From contig JBAIZL010000002.1 of the NCBI GenBank assembly GCA_036971475.1, forward strand, positions 135,012,240 to 135,076,239: a stretch of DNA of 64,000 nt, given 5' to 3'. A model generated the notes under the pieces. It was not told the origin of the DNA and made no database searches. It saw only the letters and a list, made by a program, of their open reading frames with translations. Position 1 is the first letter of the stretch, and every line of letters starts with the position of its first letter. This stretch comes from Prosapia bicincta. Taxonomy: Eukaryota; Arthropoda; Insecta; Hemiptera; Cercopidae. The translations under genes were made by a program, and so were the position numbers. Of the stretch, positions 1-11,839 are shown piece by piece.

Positions 1-330
1 AATTACTTATTTAATATTGCTGCCATGAAATACCTAATTTGGGAAATTCCAACCAGTGTCGCCTCGCTTTCAAATACAGTGTCAACTCTACTACGAAATA
101 GTTGGGATAAAATTCAAACTAGCCAATCAATAAATCAGCTGTAACTTGTGTTTTCTGAACAACTAAGGAATAAGGTCCGAAAACAAGTCATTAAGTGAAT
201 TTAGCAGAAACAGCTTATTAATTTTGTGTGAATATGATTTTTTTTACTGCTAGAATTTTTTACAAATACTCACATCTAATATTATAACAGTGTTTCGAAA
301 AACGAGCTGGAGGTGTGTGAGCTAAGTTAA

Positions 331-801
331 AGTAGAACCTCGATAAGTCAGACTTCGTTAACTCGGATCTGATTTTGAAGTAGAAAAAACAATAAATAAG
401 AAATACAAAAAATCAAACAGTTATACTACATACATAAAAAGCCTAATACAACAATAAAACTGTCTAAAAATCACAGACTAACAAAATAATGAGCATAATG
501 TTATGTGCGCCTTATGCTGAAAAGACTACGGGATCGCACGGCACGAAAGCGGCTTAAAAATTAAACAGCCAAAATTGACCGATTTGTTTACCAAGAAATA
601 AATTGCAATTGAGTTTAACTTTACATACAATATGTACTTTCTTATACTGTGCGTTAATACTCTTTGTTTGATAAATATAAAGAAGTTTTTTTGTAAGTAC
701 AATGTTTTCTTTAAATTTTTCTTATTGTTCGGCTAGCCTGGAATTTTTTATAACCTGGATGGGTCACAGTCCCAGTTAGTCCGAATTATCGAGGTTCTAC
801 T
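331..801. mobile_element. Tigger/pogo-like MITE
   Basis: Inverted ends are visible: AGTAGAACCTCGATAA at the left and its complement TTATCGAGGTTCTACT at the right. This AGTAGAACCTCGATAA end resembles those of Tigger/pogo DNA transposons. The interior is AT-rich and has no transposase reading frame, so this is a non-autonomous copy. A clean TA target duplication is not seen on both sides. Confidence 0.65.
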
Positions 802-1930
802 GCTCAAGAAATTTTTAAATAAACAGCAATTTTGTAATTATTATTAGTTCTTGCATTCAATATGTTCTAATTATTAGTTTTTTTCATATAATTAGAGTAG
901 AGGTAGATCTACAGTCTTAAAAAGATAAAAATTTTCCAATAAGAAAAAAAGTTGGAAATGATAAATTTTTCAATTTAATCTACTAGCATAAATTGTGTAG
1001 AAAAAAGCCTATATTTATTATTTAGTAAATATTAACTTAGCAATAATTACTTATACATTTGAAAATAATTTTTTTCAAAGTATAAGCTTAAAATTATTTG
1101 AATTCAATTTATTCTACAAAATGAATTCATTCTTCTTTGTTTTGAATTGGCAATTCAAAAAAATACATCAACAATGTTCACTTTAATAGCATGATAAACA
1201 TGAATACAGTAAGATCTATGCCCATCTTGTATCATTCGTATCACTGTAAAAATTATATAAACCAATAGGAAAATTTGTTATATTTTTTTAATACTTAGAT
1301 ACATATATGAATTTAGGTTTAAATAAAGCTCTAATTAAATAGAAAATATATTTTTACTCACTGATTTTGCGCTAGCAGTAGTCATATGTAGGGTGCTAAG
1401 GGTTTATTGTTTTATTGCCCTAATTTAAATTCTGACATTTTTTTAGGTAGATAAAAATACCTAAAGGCAAAAAAAATACAAATGTGCAGCAGATATAACA
1501 AAATCACGAACTCTTAACAAACTGATTGTTAACAGTTTTCATGAAGGTATATGGTAGAGGTTTGCAAACTTAATTGAAATCTCAGTATTATGAATGACAT
1601 GTAAAATATAAGACCCATACCACCATCTAAAGGTACAGTAATTATTTTAACCTGGTAGTCTTATCCCACGGCTCTTTCAATGGTGAAAACCATATCTCTG
1701 CAATAAATCCTAACTGGATGTTAATAGTTGTACTAATACAGGTTATCTTTAAAGGTAAAACCATTGTCACTGAAGATCTTTTGAAATGTAGGGAATACTG
1801 TCAGTATGCACTGGGTCAATGACTCTAAATTAAGCTAAATACAAAGGTATATAAGGTAATAATAATACGTATTATTTTAACACCTTCAATCTATATATTA
1901 TTATGGATTTTTTAATTTTCATTAACTCAC
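802..1930. other. Intronic DNA, nothing recognised
   Basis: AT-rich sequence downstream (gene sense) of the last visible CUB exon. The missing second half of that CUB domain was looked for here on the minus strand. No exon with suitable splice sites, phase 0 and an open frame was found, so it should lie beyond the left edge. Confidence 0.5.
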
Positions 1931-2091
1931 AACTATTTCGCTTTTTTCACACGGCACTGATGAGTTAAAGCTGTTGAAATACAAAGCAATCTTGTCATTT
2001 ACTCCAGGAGCATTTATGTACATCTCACATGTACTTAATTTGAAGTAGTTGTTGATGTGACCTTGCTTTTCTGTATAACTTTTATTGCATT
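1931..2091 (-). CDS. CUB exon 13: first half of CUB-g (cubilin-like)
   Basis: Most downstream visible exon of the cubilin-like gene. The acceptor is TTTATAG at 2092-2098 and the donor is GTGAGT at 1925-1930. It enters in phase 1: the A left by exon 12 completes a Lys codon (AAA). It ends in phase 0. The 161 nt encode the opening of a CUB domain: first Cys in CNKSYTEKQG, second Cys in STCEMYI, the beta strand DKIALYFNSF and the third Cys in SVPCEKSEIV. Two N-glycosylation sequons (NKS, NSS) are present. The Cys-x-Met replaces the usual Cys-x-Trp. The rest of the domain lies outside the window. Confidence 0.85.
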
Positions 2092-2404
2092 CTATAAACA
2101 AAACATATATAAATTAAAGACCAGGAAGTTCATTTTCAATGATTTGTTATTACAAGTATATCAGTAATATTTTTACTAAATCTATTATATCTCCTTTTTT
2201 AATATAAACATTATTTTTTTATGATTGAAGATTTAAAGATTATACTAATGAAATTCTCAATTAGAAAGCAAAAATCAAATGTAAATTATATTCTAAACAT
2301 AATTTTGTTTTAAAATACAAAACATTTGTCATTAAATTAGGTTTTGTTTTTATAATTTTCAATTATATTACATATTTGTACATTTTATTTATGATTTAAT
2401 CCAT

Positions 2405-2785
2405 TGGCCTACTTGGACAAGTCCATCTCACAACTTGTCTCTATGTTCTCTAAATACATTGACAGGACCATCTTGCGACTAGGTAGTTTGCTGTTTCCCT
2501 TCTAGGCATCATAACTATCCATCAACAAGACCATCTGGTGACTAGATAGTTTGCTGTTTTACTTCTTGGTATCATCATTATCCATTAAAAAGACCATCTC
2601 GCAACTAAGTAGTTGCTGTTTCCCATCTAGGTATCATCACTATCCATTGAAAAAACCATCTCGCAACTAAGTAGTTGCTGTTTCCCATCTAGGTATCTTC
2701 ACTATCCATTGAAAAAACCATCTCACAACTAAGTAGTTTCTGTTTCCCTTCTTGGTATCATCACTATCCATCAACAAGACCATGG
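2405..2785. repeat. 62-bp minisatellite, about six copies
   Basis: The element CCATCT...ACTA..TAGTT recurs near 2468, 2531, 2594, 2656, 2718 and 2780, a period of 62-63 bp. Adjacent central units are almost identical. Outer units are more diverged. No coding potential is seen. Confidence 0.85.
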
Positions 2786-3521
2786 GATGGAAAATGTTAT
2801 TTTGCCAACTAGAAAAACTGTAGTTTAGAAAGCGAAATAAAACAAATTCTTAGTTGCCTAACAGCTGATCATATACACAAACATAATGAGCAGACATTAC
2901 TGGAAATGGTTCATATAATTGAACTTGATGGATTTATTTTTTGAGATACAGACAGCATTTCTTAAAAAATATGTTTCGATAGCATTGACAAAGAATTTGT
3001 GGGTGATGGTAATAGTGGACAGAGACAGAGGTTGAATATGAAAATGACAGTGTTGTTGATTCAGCTGAAGGTGATAGAATTGATTAGTTCGCATATAAAC
3101 ATTGTTGTTTCAGGTGGTAAAGAATTGGTTTTATCCACAAAATAAATCAAGGAATACTGAGTTTCATGTACATATGCAAAATGTCGATGAAATTATCAAT
3201 GACGTCACCCAGGTGAAATTAATTTTGAAAATCGGTTTGGCTCTACAGCATGAAGAGCCGAACCAAAAAGAATTGTGTTTTTTTATATAAGCTGTATGTC
3301 ATGGATACAATAGTTTTAGAAATAAACTAATTCAGTTAAAAGAGAACAAGAGTTTTATAGAACATGTTAAAAAAATGTATATCAAGAATTTAATAAAGAT
3401 TAATTATAAGAAATTATTAACTTTGGAAAATGAAAATGTATATATTAATAAAACTTCAGATTTTCAAACAAAAAATTTATAGTTTATAATCTGAAAAAAA
3501 TAATCTGTTGAGTTGAAAATA
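2786..3521. other. Intronic DNA, no gene recognised
   Basis: AT-rich intron sequence. Short reading frames of about 60 codons on both strands show no family motifs, no splice context and no codon bias, and are judged chance. Confidence 0.5.
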
Positions 3522-4501
3522 CAGTAAAACCTCTCATATCCAGATCAATGTGGCAACAGCCCGGAATTGATGAAGAAAAATCCGGATATGGGAACGGTTA
3601 TATAATCATGTACGTTTTTACTACATAATCACAACAATTCCAAATTGAAGTAGATGAATGATTGTTTTAAGTAAATAAACTACACTTATTAAAGATTGTA
3701 ATTGTATTTTAGTAGTAATGTAGAATTGTACGTACAATTTAGTTACATGCCTTAATGTACAATTTCTTAATTCTATAATGAACGTAAATATTTACATTAA
3801 TTATCAGTTTTAGTTAAAAAAGATGTAATGGTGGTTTGCTTGTTTTGTTGAACATGTTTCTACGATGAGATATCCCTCCACCTTCGAAAGAGTAGATGAT
3901 TGGCTGCGGTTGCTTCATCTTGTTGTTCGACATACTTGATCAGCTGGTCAAAAGCCGGAAAGCTTTTCTATGCATCATGGTTTGTTTTCTTTTTTCATCT
4001 TCGGCAGGCACTGGTTGTGTGCTCACTAAGTCTATAATATCACAAGTAGTAAACTCATGAAATTCATCCATTCATCTATGCCAACACTGTTCATGTCCTT
4101 GCAACTTGGAATATTTTGAAGAAGATCAACGATTTCTTCATTTTTTTCACTAACAAGGTTTTTTGTTAATACATTTACAATCCTTTCATCATGTGTTTTA
4201 TGAGCCAATAGTTTCCGCTATGGTTCAACTAGTGTTATCTACCTAATTGCATCCCATGCTGTGATAATCTATAAAGCAGCATCGAGCAAGACTATATTTT
4301 TTAGGCAGTCACGCACGATAACACTCAACAGAACTGATTAAATTGGGTAATACAACTGGCTAACTCGAAGAAGAACAAAGAGCCAACTGCTGGTGCCAGA
4401 GAACTGGCCTGACGGTAAGGCACCTTGCGGAATAAAGACGTTTACTTTATTTTCATATTATGTCTGGATATTGGAGGTTCTGGATATGAGAAGTTTTACT
4501 G
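3522..4501 (-). mobile_element. Tigger/pogo-like element with transposase relic
   Basis: Ends match as inverted repeats: CAGTAAAACCTCTCATATCC at the left and the complementary GGATATGAGAAGTTTTACTG at the right, with TA on each side. On the minus strand, around 3840-4090, broken frames read a conserved segment: DIIDLVST, then a basic stretch, then KAFQAFDQLI and LLFRRWRDIS. The same peptide block occurs in the element at 29525-30352, so both come from one transposase family. Its C-terminal position fits a Tigger/jerky-type DDE transposase. Frameshifts and stops make it a fossil. Confidence 0.75.
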
Positions 4502-5282
4502 TAAAAAGTTATACTTCGGCAAAAATTAATAAAATGTTCTGTATAAGTTCAATGCCTAGAGAAACTGGTAAGCCAATGTATTTCATGGATTTTTTTAACA
4601 AGATTATTTAAGTTATTTTTCACTGTTAAAAAGATCTTTGAGTTTTCCAGCTCAATATCATGGTAGCTAATAATTATATTATAATTTTAAATGTAAATAA
4701 TTATTATATTGAAGTTATACTGAACAATTCCTTTATCAACTTGGACTGCAGCTGATCTCTTAGTTTTATGGACAAGGTGATGTTGGAAAACTATATTTGA
4801 TGGATCTATGTGATTATGGGGGTAATTTTATGAAATGATACATCAGAATCATAATGTAACTGAGCATTAAGTATACATTTATGTGGTGTATATTAAAATG
4901 TTTTTATATTTTAAGTTGTTTGGTGAATGGATTTAACTTAATTCTTATTAGGTCCATGTACAAGTTTGGAGGTTTGTGAGTACTTTAACATATTCTAACA
5001 GCACGTATGATAAGTTCATTCTCTTGAGCCAAGACAAGAGTTTTTCAACATATTTACAAAAGGTATGATGGTGATTTCATGTGCTTGAAATGATTTGAAA
5101 GGTAGTGTAATCCTCAGGATGGTGAATGAAATGATTCAACATTTTGTTTTGGTGGTACTAGTATTAATAATAATCATTACACTGTTTTATGTTGGTAGAA
5201 GTGGCATTAGTACATTAAAACTATTGAAAGGAATTCCTTCTCTTTTAGTGGTTCCAGCCTATATATATATAGTTCCAAAATA

Positions 5283-5375
5283 GCTGATAAAGGTAATCAA
5301 TTGACTTTTAAACAGTTCATTAAGGTTGGATAAAGGTAAACAATTGACTTTTAAACAGTTCATTAAGGTTGTGGT
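5283..5375. repeat. 47-bp tandem duplication
   Basis: The segment beginning GATAAAGGTAA(T/A)CAATTGAC and ending TTCATTAAGGTTG occurs twice in tandem with one substitution, indicating a recent local duplication. Confidence 0.8.
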
Positions 5376-5539
5376 TGTTTTTTTAGAGAAACAAAAAACG
5401 TTGTGCTTGGACGGCAGATTTAATACACTTTAAAATTTGATTATTACTCTTATTTAAAACAATATGTAGACTTTATTAACAATTTGATAGTGTTGTTTTA
5501 GTAATTAAAAGTAGGTGTGAATCAGAACCCAGTGTATGT

Positions 5540-6350
5540 CCTTCACAGAACGTTGAAACTGTCAGGACAGCATTGCTTAGGAGCCCAGGAAAGTAAACAA
5601 GAAAAGAAGTGCCAACAGAAATATGATTTCTAGAATCTTTCTAGGGAATTTTGAAGTGATTTGCATTTGTATCCTTATAAAATAAAGTATTGATGCAACT
5701 AAACATTGACAACATACATTGAGGAATGGGAATTGCTGAATGGGTAGCAAGTCAAAACATATTGTTGGAAATTTTTGTTTTTAGATAAGAACAACCGATT
5801 TTATTTTGGTTTTTGGTGAAAACAACATTTTTACCTTATCAAAATTGTTATTAAATGAAATGTGTGGTTCTGGGCTTTCGAAAATCCAAAAGTGCTCCAT
5901 GAAAAGGTATATCATGTTCCAAGAATTACGGTCTGACACATACCATGAAATACTAGGGCAGTTTTATGAATAGACTGTGAACAGTGAACTATATTTAAAC
6001 ATGTTGTGGATTAGTTCTATTCTTCATGTTCTTACTAAAGGTGTCTAATTTTATCAAGAAATGTCCATGAACGATGGTGATTGGCCACACAAAGTTAATG
6101 TTTTAGACTATCTGCATGAAGCTTTTAAAGTAAATGTAATTTCAAACCATTTTCTTAATTATTTTGCTCATGGATAAAAGTGGCTCCAAAAAGTCTTGAT
6201 TTAACAGTCCATGTGATTATTTACTTTGAATATTGAAGATTTTCTCTAAAAATCCTTATTCATTGATGGAGCTGCAAACACTCATTGTTGACAGATGTAT
6301 TGAGATAACCAAGGATATGTGTCATAAGTCTTGGTTATGGTGACAATGGT
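5540..6350 (+). pseudogene. Decayed Tc1/mariner-superfamily transposase (IS630 type)
   Basis: Broken plus-strand frames read VLDYLHEAF, then ISNHFLNYFAHG, then SPCDY, then NPYSLMELQTLIVDRC and EITKDMCHK. This order resembles the C-terminal half of IS630/Tc1-type transposases: the partner-strand segment before the catalytic (S/P)PDL.PCDYFLW motif and the helical tail after it. The catalytic block is reduced to SPCDY, and stops or frameshifts interrupt it throughout. Termini were not identified. Assignment rests on motif order only. Confidence 0.55.
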
Positions 6351-7299
6351 GGTTATATACAACAGAAAATAAATCATAGTAAACATGTTGTATTCACTTT
6401 CCGGCATTAAAAACCAAATAAATATTACGTGGCAAAAAATATTTTCAATAATTTGGTATACCATCCTGTATTTTAAAGGTTTATTGAATGGACTTTTAAG
6501 TTTCAGGTTTATAAGCCGGTTTTAATCAGTAATATAATTTATCAGTAATTGAGATATTGTATTCATTATCAGTTTGTAGATTATGCTGAAGTTAGTTCGT
6601 CTGTATTTGTGATTGTGAAGGAAACCTAGGTTTGAATGGTACATATTAGGTTAGGGTCTGTGGCATTTAGATGTTTGAGACCTTTTAACAAAGACATAAA
6701 CTAACCTTCTGTAAAATTAATTACAAATTAACGCACTCCATTCAAAACACCTTCAATACAATACACACTTTACCCTTTTGATCCTGGGACTTTACGCATG
6801 GGTATCTGCCTGAGTCCTGGCCTTTGGCTTAAGGCTACGTGCCCCAGTCCCGGCTATGGTTTATTGAAAACGTAGTTGGTTGACACAAATTACAGAAATT
6901 TTTTATTTATAAATGGATTTTCATGATTCTTTTTTTAAAAATATACTTCTCCAAGACTCTAGTATAACAAACACTTACTAAAATTATAATAAAAATACAA
7001 ACAAAATTTTATGAGAAAAATGTTACCAAGAAACATTTTTCCAAAACTTGTTTCCATTTTATATTGAGTATATAGAATTAAAAATCGGTTCCTAAATAAA
7101 AATGATCTTATCTTTGTACACATAAAAATGAGTTTTATACCAAAATTTCAGTTACTTATGTCCACAAACAACTGAGATATAGGTTTATAAATAAAAATTG
7201 CATATTTAATACGTAAACATTGCGAAAAACACATGAATATGTATACAATTAAAAATAAATAATTAAATCATTTGTAAATGAGTTCATTATGAATGCTTG

Positions 7300-7302
7300 C
7301 TT

Positions 7303-7387
<85 letters not shown>
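7300..7387. repeat. (TA)n microsatellite
   Basis: About 85 bp of nearly pure TA dinucleotides. Confidence 0.98.
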
Positions 7388-7392
<5 letters not shown>

Positions 7393-8139
7393 AGAATTAT
7401 TTTACCAATTATATTATTAAAAAAAAGATTTTCTGAATGTTTGAGTTAAACCTTATATTAAAAAAAAGATGTACATTTATTTATACACCACTGGCATATA
7501 ATCTGTTATGTAGTTTTTGTCCTATGTAAACTATCATCCATTTTTTTGTTTAATAGACACTTCTGTGTATATTAACTATCATATATTTTTGCCCTGTATG
7601 TCTTCTACTAAAATAAACAAAAAGATGTATACTCAATACTAAGAACACATTAAAGCACTCACAATCATATATTACAGAAAACCCCTTCTCCAAAACCATA
7701 ACATTAAAAAAACTAAAAATTTTACATAAACTTAATATGAATAACAGTATACAATTCAACAATATAAAATATACAAAATATTGAAATCACATCTTACACA
7801 CAAATTCAAAACCTAATTACACTACAGTTTCTATATGTTATTTGACATAGTTATCCTTAAATTTTCAAAGAATTGCCAAATATAGTTTGCTCAAACCTAG
7901 CTTATATATAAAGCCAAGAAATCAGTTTTAGTTGAAGATGACAAACAGATGTATCTCTGAGATGGCTATCATCAATATAAATGAAAGTGAAGGGTGCTTT
8001 CAGCAAGTTTATATAGTTTCAAGTGTATAAATATATACAAGTAAATCAAGACTGAAATATCTTAGATTGAAATTAAATTTTATAATATAAAAATAGAAAT
8101 TTGTAAAATAAAAATATAATATAAAAATGTGGTACTAAC

Positions 8140-8278
8140 TGTGTAAACTATACTGCAAAGAAAATCCTTGATCTCTGTCAATTGATTTTACAGTATAAGT
8201 GATTTCCACCTCTTTGGAATTGCTTACAAAATCCCTAGTTATCTTTCCACAGTGCCGGATGTTTTGGAGTTCAACACC
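8140..8278 (-). CDS. CUB exon 12: last part of CUB-f
   Basis: Acceptor TTATTTACAG at 8279-8288; donor GTTAGT at 8134-8139. Enters in phase 0 from the 27-nt micro-exon and leaves one base (A) for exon 13. It encodes the final CUB strands: GVELQNIRHCGK with the fourth Cys, then SNSKEVEITYTVKS and the terminal GFSLQYS, which matches the usual CUB ending G-F-x-a-x-Y. Other GT dinucleotides lie nearby, but only this donor keeps frame with exon 13. Confidence 0.87.
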
Positions 8279-8560
8279 CTGTAAATAAAATTTGAAAACG
8301 TAATAGAGCAAACTCTAAGTTTTATGAAAAACAACAAAAAAACATTATGTATATATACATTGCGGATGTGTGTCATGTAACCTGTATGCATTCAGGTGCA
8401 TATTTTCCCTACAAATACACATTTAGTCTACTATTACATTATGTGAAAAATTTCCCAGTATAGCTTTTAATGATGTTATATATGCAAGATGTTTAAAGGT
8501 TATAGCTATATATAGGCAATGGTAAACCCCACATAAGTATACATATATATTTATTAATTT

Positions 8561-8840
8561 GATGAATAGTTAATATCCAGAGTGCATCCGTTCACTTTGT
8601 AGTGCATAAAATCTCAGTCTAATGTTTGGCCAGAATCTCATCTAGCATTGACTAGGTGATGCTCTAATAACAGTTAAAGTGCGAAACCTAAACTGAGGGT
8701 TCCTTCAGATGAAGATTCGCACTTTAACTGTTGTTAGGTTTATCTTGTCAATGCTAGAGGAGATTCTGGCGAAACGTCGGAACTGCGATTTTATGCACTA
8801 CAAAGTGGACGAATGTACTCTGGCTATTAACTATTCATCA
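8561..8840. repeat. Fold-back repeat (long inverted repeat)
   Basis: The left arm starts GATGAATAGTTAATA and the right arm ends with its complement TATTAACTATTCATC. Internal blocks such as CACTTTGTAGTGCATAAAAT, CCAGAATCTC and AACAGTTAAAGTGCGAA also recur in inverted orientation. The arms are about 135 bp with scattered differences. A (TA)n tract follows 32 bp to the right. Confidence 0.85.
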
Positions 8841-8869
8841 TATTTTTCCACCTCTGAAGAAATACGTAT

Positions 8870-9044
<175 letters not shown>

Positions 9045-9094
9045 TAAAGAACAAAAGTCTAAATACAAATACAAGAATTATAATTGAATTTACA

Positions 9095-9139
9095 ATTCAA
9101 AGCTTTTCGTTGGCTAACAGTACCAACATCATCAGGAAT
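9095..9139 (-). ncRNA. Hammerhead-like ribozyme motif (left arm)
   Basis: Minus-strand reading: stem I ATTC, box CTGATGA, one T, stem II GTTGG, loop, CCAAC, GAA, self-complementary AAGCTT, T, then stem I' GAAT. All elements of a type I hammerhead are in order except for one extra base between the box and stem II. Confidence 0.65.
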
Positions 9140-9423
9140 ATTAAACAATTAAAATTAACATATGTGCAAATTAGATCAAATAAATAGTTATGCCAAATCA
9201 ATTACAATGTTGTTAAATTTTTTTTTTTATTTATTTATTTATTTTTTTAATTTTTTTTTTTTTGATAATATAAAAATTTATGATAATAAATTTGATAATA
9301 TATACAGTGTTTGTAATGTTAGGGCAGCAAAATTGAAAAAAAAAAATTAACAACATTGTAATTGATTTGGCATAACTATTTATTTGATCTAATTTGCACA
9401 TATGTTAATTTTAATTGTTTAAT

Positions 9424-9468
9424 ATTCCTGATGATGTTGGTACTGTTAGCCAACGAAAAGCTTTGAAT
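9424..9468 (+). ncRNA. Hammerhead-like ribozyme motif (right arm)
   Basis: Stem I ATTC 9424-9427, box CTGATGA 9428-9434, T 9435, stem II GTTGG 9436-9440 with CCAAC 9450-9454, GAA 9455-9457, palindromic AAGCTT 9458-9463, T 9464 as the expected cleavage-site residue, stem I' GAAT 9465-9468. The very short stem III suggests activity, if any, as a dimer. Confidence 0.67.
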
Positions 9469-9541
9469 TGTAAATTCAATTATAATTCTTGTATTTGTAT
9501 TTAGACTTTTGTTCTTTATTAATACACAAGAAAACATACTG

Positions 9542-9592
<51 letters not shown>

Positions 9593-9639
9593 GATATATT
9601 TTTCAACCACACAGTGGTCTTTATCAATCGAAGAGAAAA

Positions 9640-9677
<38 letters not shown>
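9542..9677. repeat. Two (TA)n tracts flanking a Penelope-end fragment
   Basis: TA tracts at about 9543-9590 and 9640-9677. Between them lies a fragment (CAACCACACAGTGGTC) shared with the inverted repeat at 37299-37930. Confidence 0.9.
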
Positions 9678-9679
<2 letters not shown>

Positions 9680-10064
9680 GTGCAAAAAATTAATTAGGGT
9701 TTGAGTATTGTTTTACTGAAAGTTAAAAAACTCATAACAAAACAAATTATTGTCTCAGCAATAAAACATACAACTACATTCAACAAATACCAATTTGAAT
9801 TTTTGTCGGGTAATATTTAACACTATAAAAATATTTATTTACACCCCATTTTTCCTTTTAACATATGTTACTCAAAAATACATTCAGTGATTTTATATAT
9901 TGTAAACCATAGTGGTTGAAACTCACATTAATTATTGTCTAGAAAACATCACTGTTGAAACACACTCTTTATCAAATAATTCTGAAGTAAGTCAATTGTA
10001 ATGTTAGGTTCAAATATAGCTGCAAAGTATTCGGTTAGAGTAGATTTAGTTATTAAAAAAAATG

Positions 10065-10144
10065 AACACACATTCATTATAACTCACACACACTTTTCAA
10101 CATCATAACTCCTAATCCTTACCAAATACACTCACATCCCCACC
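10065..10144. mobile_element. Penelope-type tail, left piece (split by piggyBac)
   Basis: ACTCACACACACTTTT, CATCATAACTCCTAAT and the C-rich run match, in inverted orientation, the end of the minus-strand Penelope element near 51840-51940. The match resumes after the piggyBac insertion at 11234. Confidence 0.6.
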
Positions 10145-11233
10145 TTAACCCTTTGGATGCCAGCGGCTCGGGCCGCAGCCCAACTCCTGACCGCCAGCCG
10201 CTCTGTCAGCGGTACTAGCGAGAACCGCCAAGGCCTGTTTGAACGTTTTTGCACCGGTTTACATTTCGCTCTGTGCTTTCGTTAGTTTTTATGCAAATGT
10301 AATGATTTTTGTTTTGTTTTATAGATAATTACATGGGCTATCAACATTTAGTAATTAAAAAAGTGTTACTTGTACAACAACATTATTGATAAATCAATAA
10401 TGCCTAACAGAAAAAAAATTTATACAAAAAATCTACTTTAGATAAAAAATTAGGTAGTAAAAAAATATTTTTATACATCGCATAAGTTTTTATTCAATTT
10501 AGTAACTAAATATCATACTGTGTGCAAATTTTCACAACTCTACTACAAAAAATAGTTTGTCAAAAACGCATTTGTTGACAAGAGAAGTACTTGATTTTTT
10601 TGGGATTTTTTCATTCGGCTGGCAACCAAAAGCAAATATGTTTTGCGACAGTATTTTGTTTGTCCAACAGGTGTTTTGCTTCAGGATAGGAGGTATTCCT
10701 TTTCTGTTTATTCGTAACGTGCCTGTCAAATGAGTTATCTTCGAATACAAATCCTTGACCAGTGGAAATGAGGTAAAACAATTATCTACGAATACGTGAA
10801 ATCCTTTATTCAAGTAGTTTTCCATGTCTAATAATTTCATAACGACAGTATACCCAAGTCCCTTGTTGACGCTTCCATTATTTTTATCTGTATCTCTTTT
10901 GCCTTTGTAAAAAAAAGGACAAACGGTAATGAGAAAACACTCATGAGTAACGACATCGCGCTATATGAGAGCATGTGACTTATCAGCTCTGCCCCCGATG
11001 ACGACAAAAACAAATAGCTGAGCCAAGGTCACTGGTACTACCATTGTGAAAATTATGTTACTGTAGTGTTAGTGACTTGAACGAAAGTCCAAAACAATAG
11101 AAACAAAGTTTAAAAGTGTCTAAATACATCTTAAAAATAATGTTTTCCCAGCGGTCCGATTGACCGGACCGTGGCGGTTTTCGCCTACACATCGTTGGTC
11201 CGATAGATCGGACCGTGGCGTCCAAAGGGTTAA
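10145..11233. mobile_element. piggyBac-like element, family 1, copy A
   Basis: Bounded by TTAA on both sides (10145-10148, 11230-11233). Inverted ends CCCTTTGGATGCC and GGCGTCCAAAGGG differ at one base. At 1.09 kb it is far shorter than an autonomous piggyBac of about 2.4 kb and is internally deleted. Next to the right end it carries nested palindromes, GGTCCGAT.GA(C/T)CGGACC, repeated near 11153 and 11198. Copy B lies at 41625-42684 in the same orientation. It interrupts an older Penelope tail. Confidence 0.92.
10532..10840 (-). pseudogene. piggyBac transposase fragment
   Basis: A 102-codon open frame inside copy A. It contains the core FHVFVDNCFTSFPLVKDLYS, where the Asp of VDN is the expected second catalytic Asp of the DDD triad, followed by LTGTLRINRKGIPP, the conserved T-G-T-(I/L)-R...R-K-G-x-P block. 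The N-terminal half and the C-terminal Cys-rich domain are missing, so it is a relic. The reading frame is still open, which suggests a young insertion. Confidence 0.9.
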
Positions 11234-11335
11234 TATCCCTCCCCCACCCTAACCTACGAAAACCTTTGGATCAATTACGATCTGAGTTGAAAATAAGACA
11301 ACATCTCCCGAAACAGCCATCCTCAACAAATATGA
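11234..11335. mobile_element. Penelope-type tail, right piece
   Basis: CCTCCCCCACCCTAACCTACGA...CATCTCCCGAAACAGCCATCCTC is the inverted counterpart of 51765-51855. It joins the piece ending at 10144 when the piggyBac is removed. Confidence 0.65.
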
Positions 11336-11839
11336 GTAAGTGCTACTATAGAAAAGTTGTAAAATATTTCTTAGAAAAAGTGACTGATGGTAGCATTGAA
11401 TGGGTGACCTCAGTCTTCCAACAACACATATCTCTATATGTATAACATGACTGTGGTTTTGAGCATGATTGTAAATGATGGTTATGTTTGTATATTTTAA
11501 ACAATTTTAACTACTAATTATAGTTTGTGAAATAAGACATTTTTTATTTATAGTGTATTTTAAGTAACATATGTGAAAAGAAACTATCTGATAATGCATG
11601 TAAACCTAATTATATATTGTTATGCTAAGTTTAACTGTTTATCGAGTTTAATGTTATGCTTAGTAACTTATTATTTTTTTATAATTTAACCAATCCTTAT
11701 ACACTTTGTAGCTATGTTTTAAAATGTAGTGTACAGGTCTTATAAAAAGCATTTATTTTATTTAGTTTCATATATGTTGGTACATTAAGGTTATTTAATC
11801 ACTTTTACATTAGTTTATGACTATCCGAACCTTAATTTT

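Larger units (their letters stand above)
9045..9519. mobile_element. Fold-back element with a hammerhead-like motif in each arm
   Basis: Two arms of about 175 bp (9045-9220 and 9347-9519) are near-perfect inverted copies separated by a 126-bp T/A-rich spacer. The whole unit sits between (TA)n tracts. Each arm carries the same compact hammerhead-like sequence in opposite orientation. The arm sequence (AAGCTTTGAATTG, then TTCTTGTATTTG) recurs near 36840, 37130 and 57650, so it is a dispersed family. No protein is encoded. It resembles a duplicated and inverted Penelope terminal repeat or retrozyme unit. Confidence 0.75.

Noticed and set aside
1640..1745. Minus-strand stretch with a TTTATTGCAG acceptor that might be the next CUB exon
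   Set aside because: In the required phase 0 it meets a TGA after six codons and the other frames do not give CUB signatures.
2405..2785. CRISPR-like spacing of repeats
   Set aside because: Units are contiguous tandem copies without unique spacers, and the DNA is eukaryotic.
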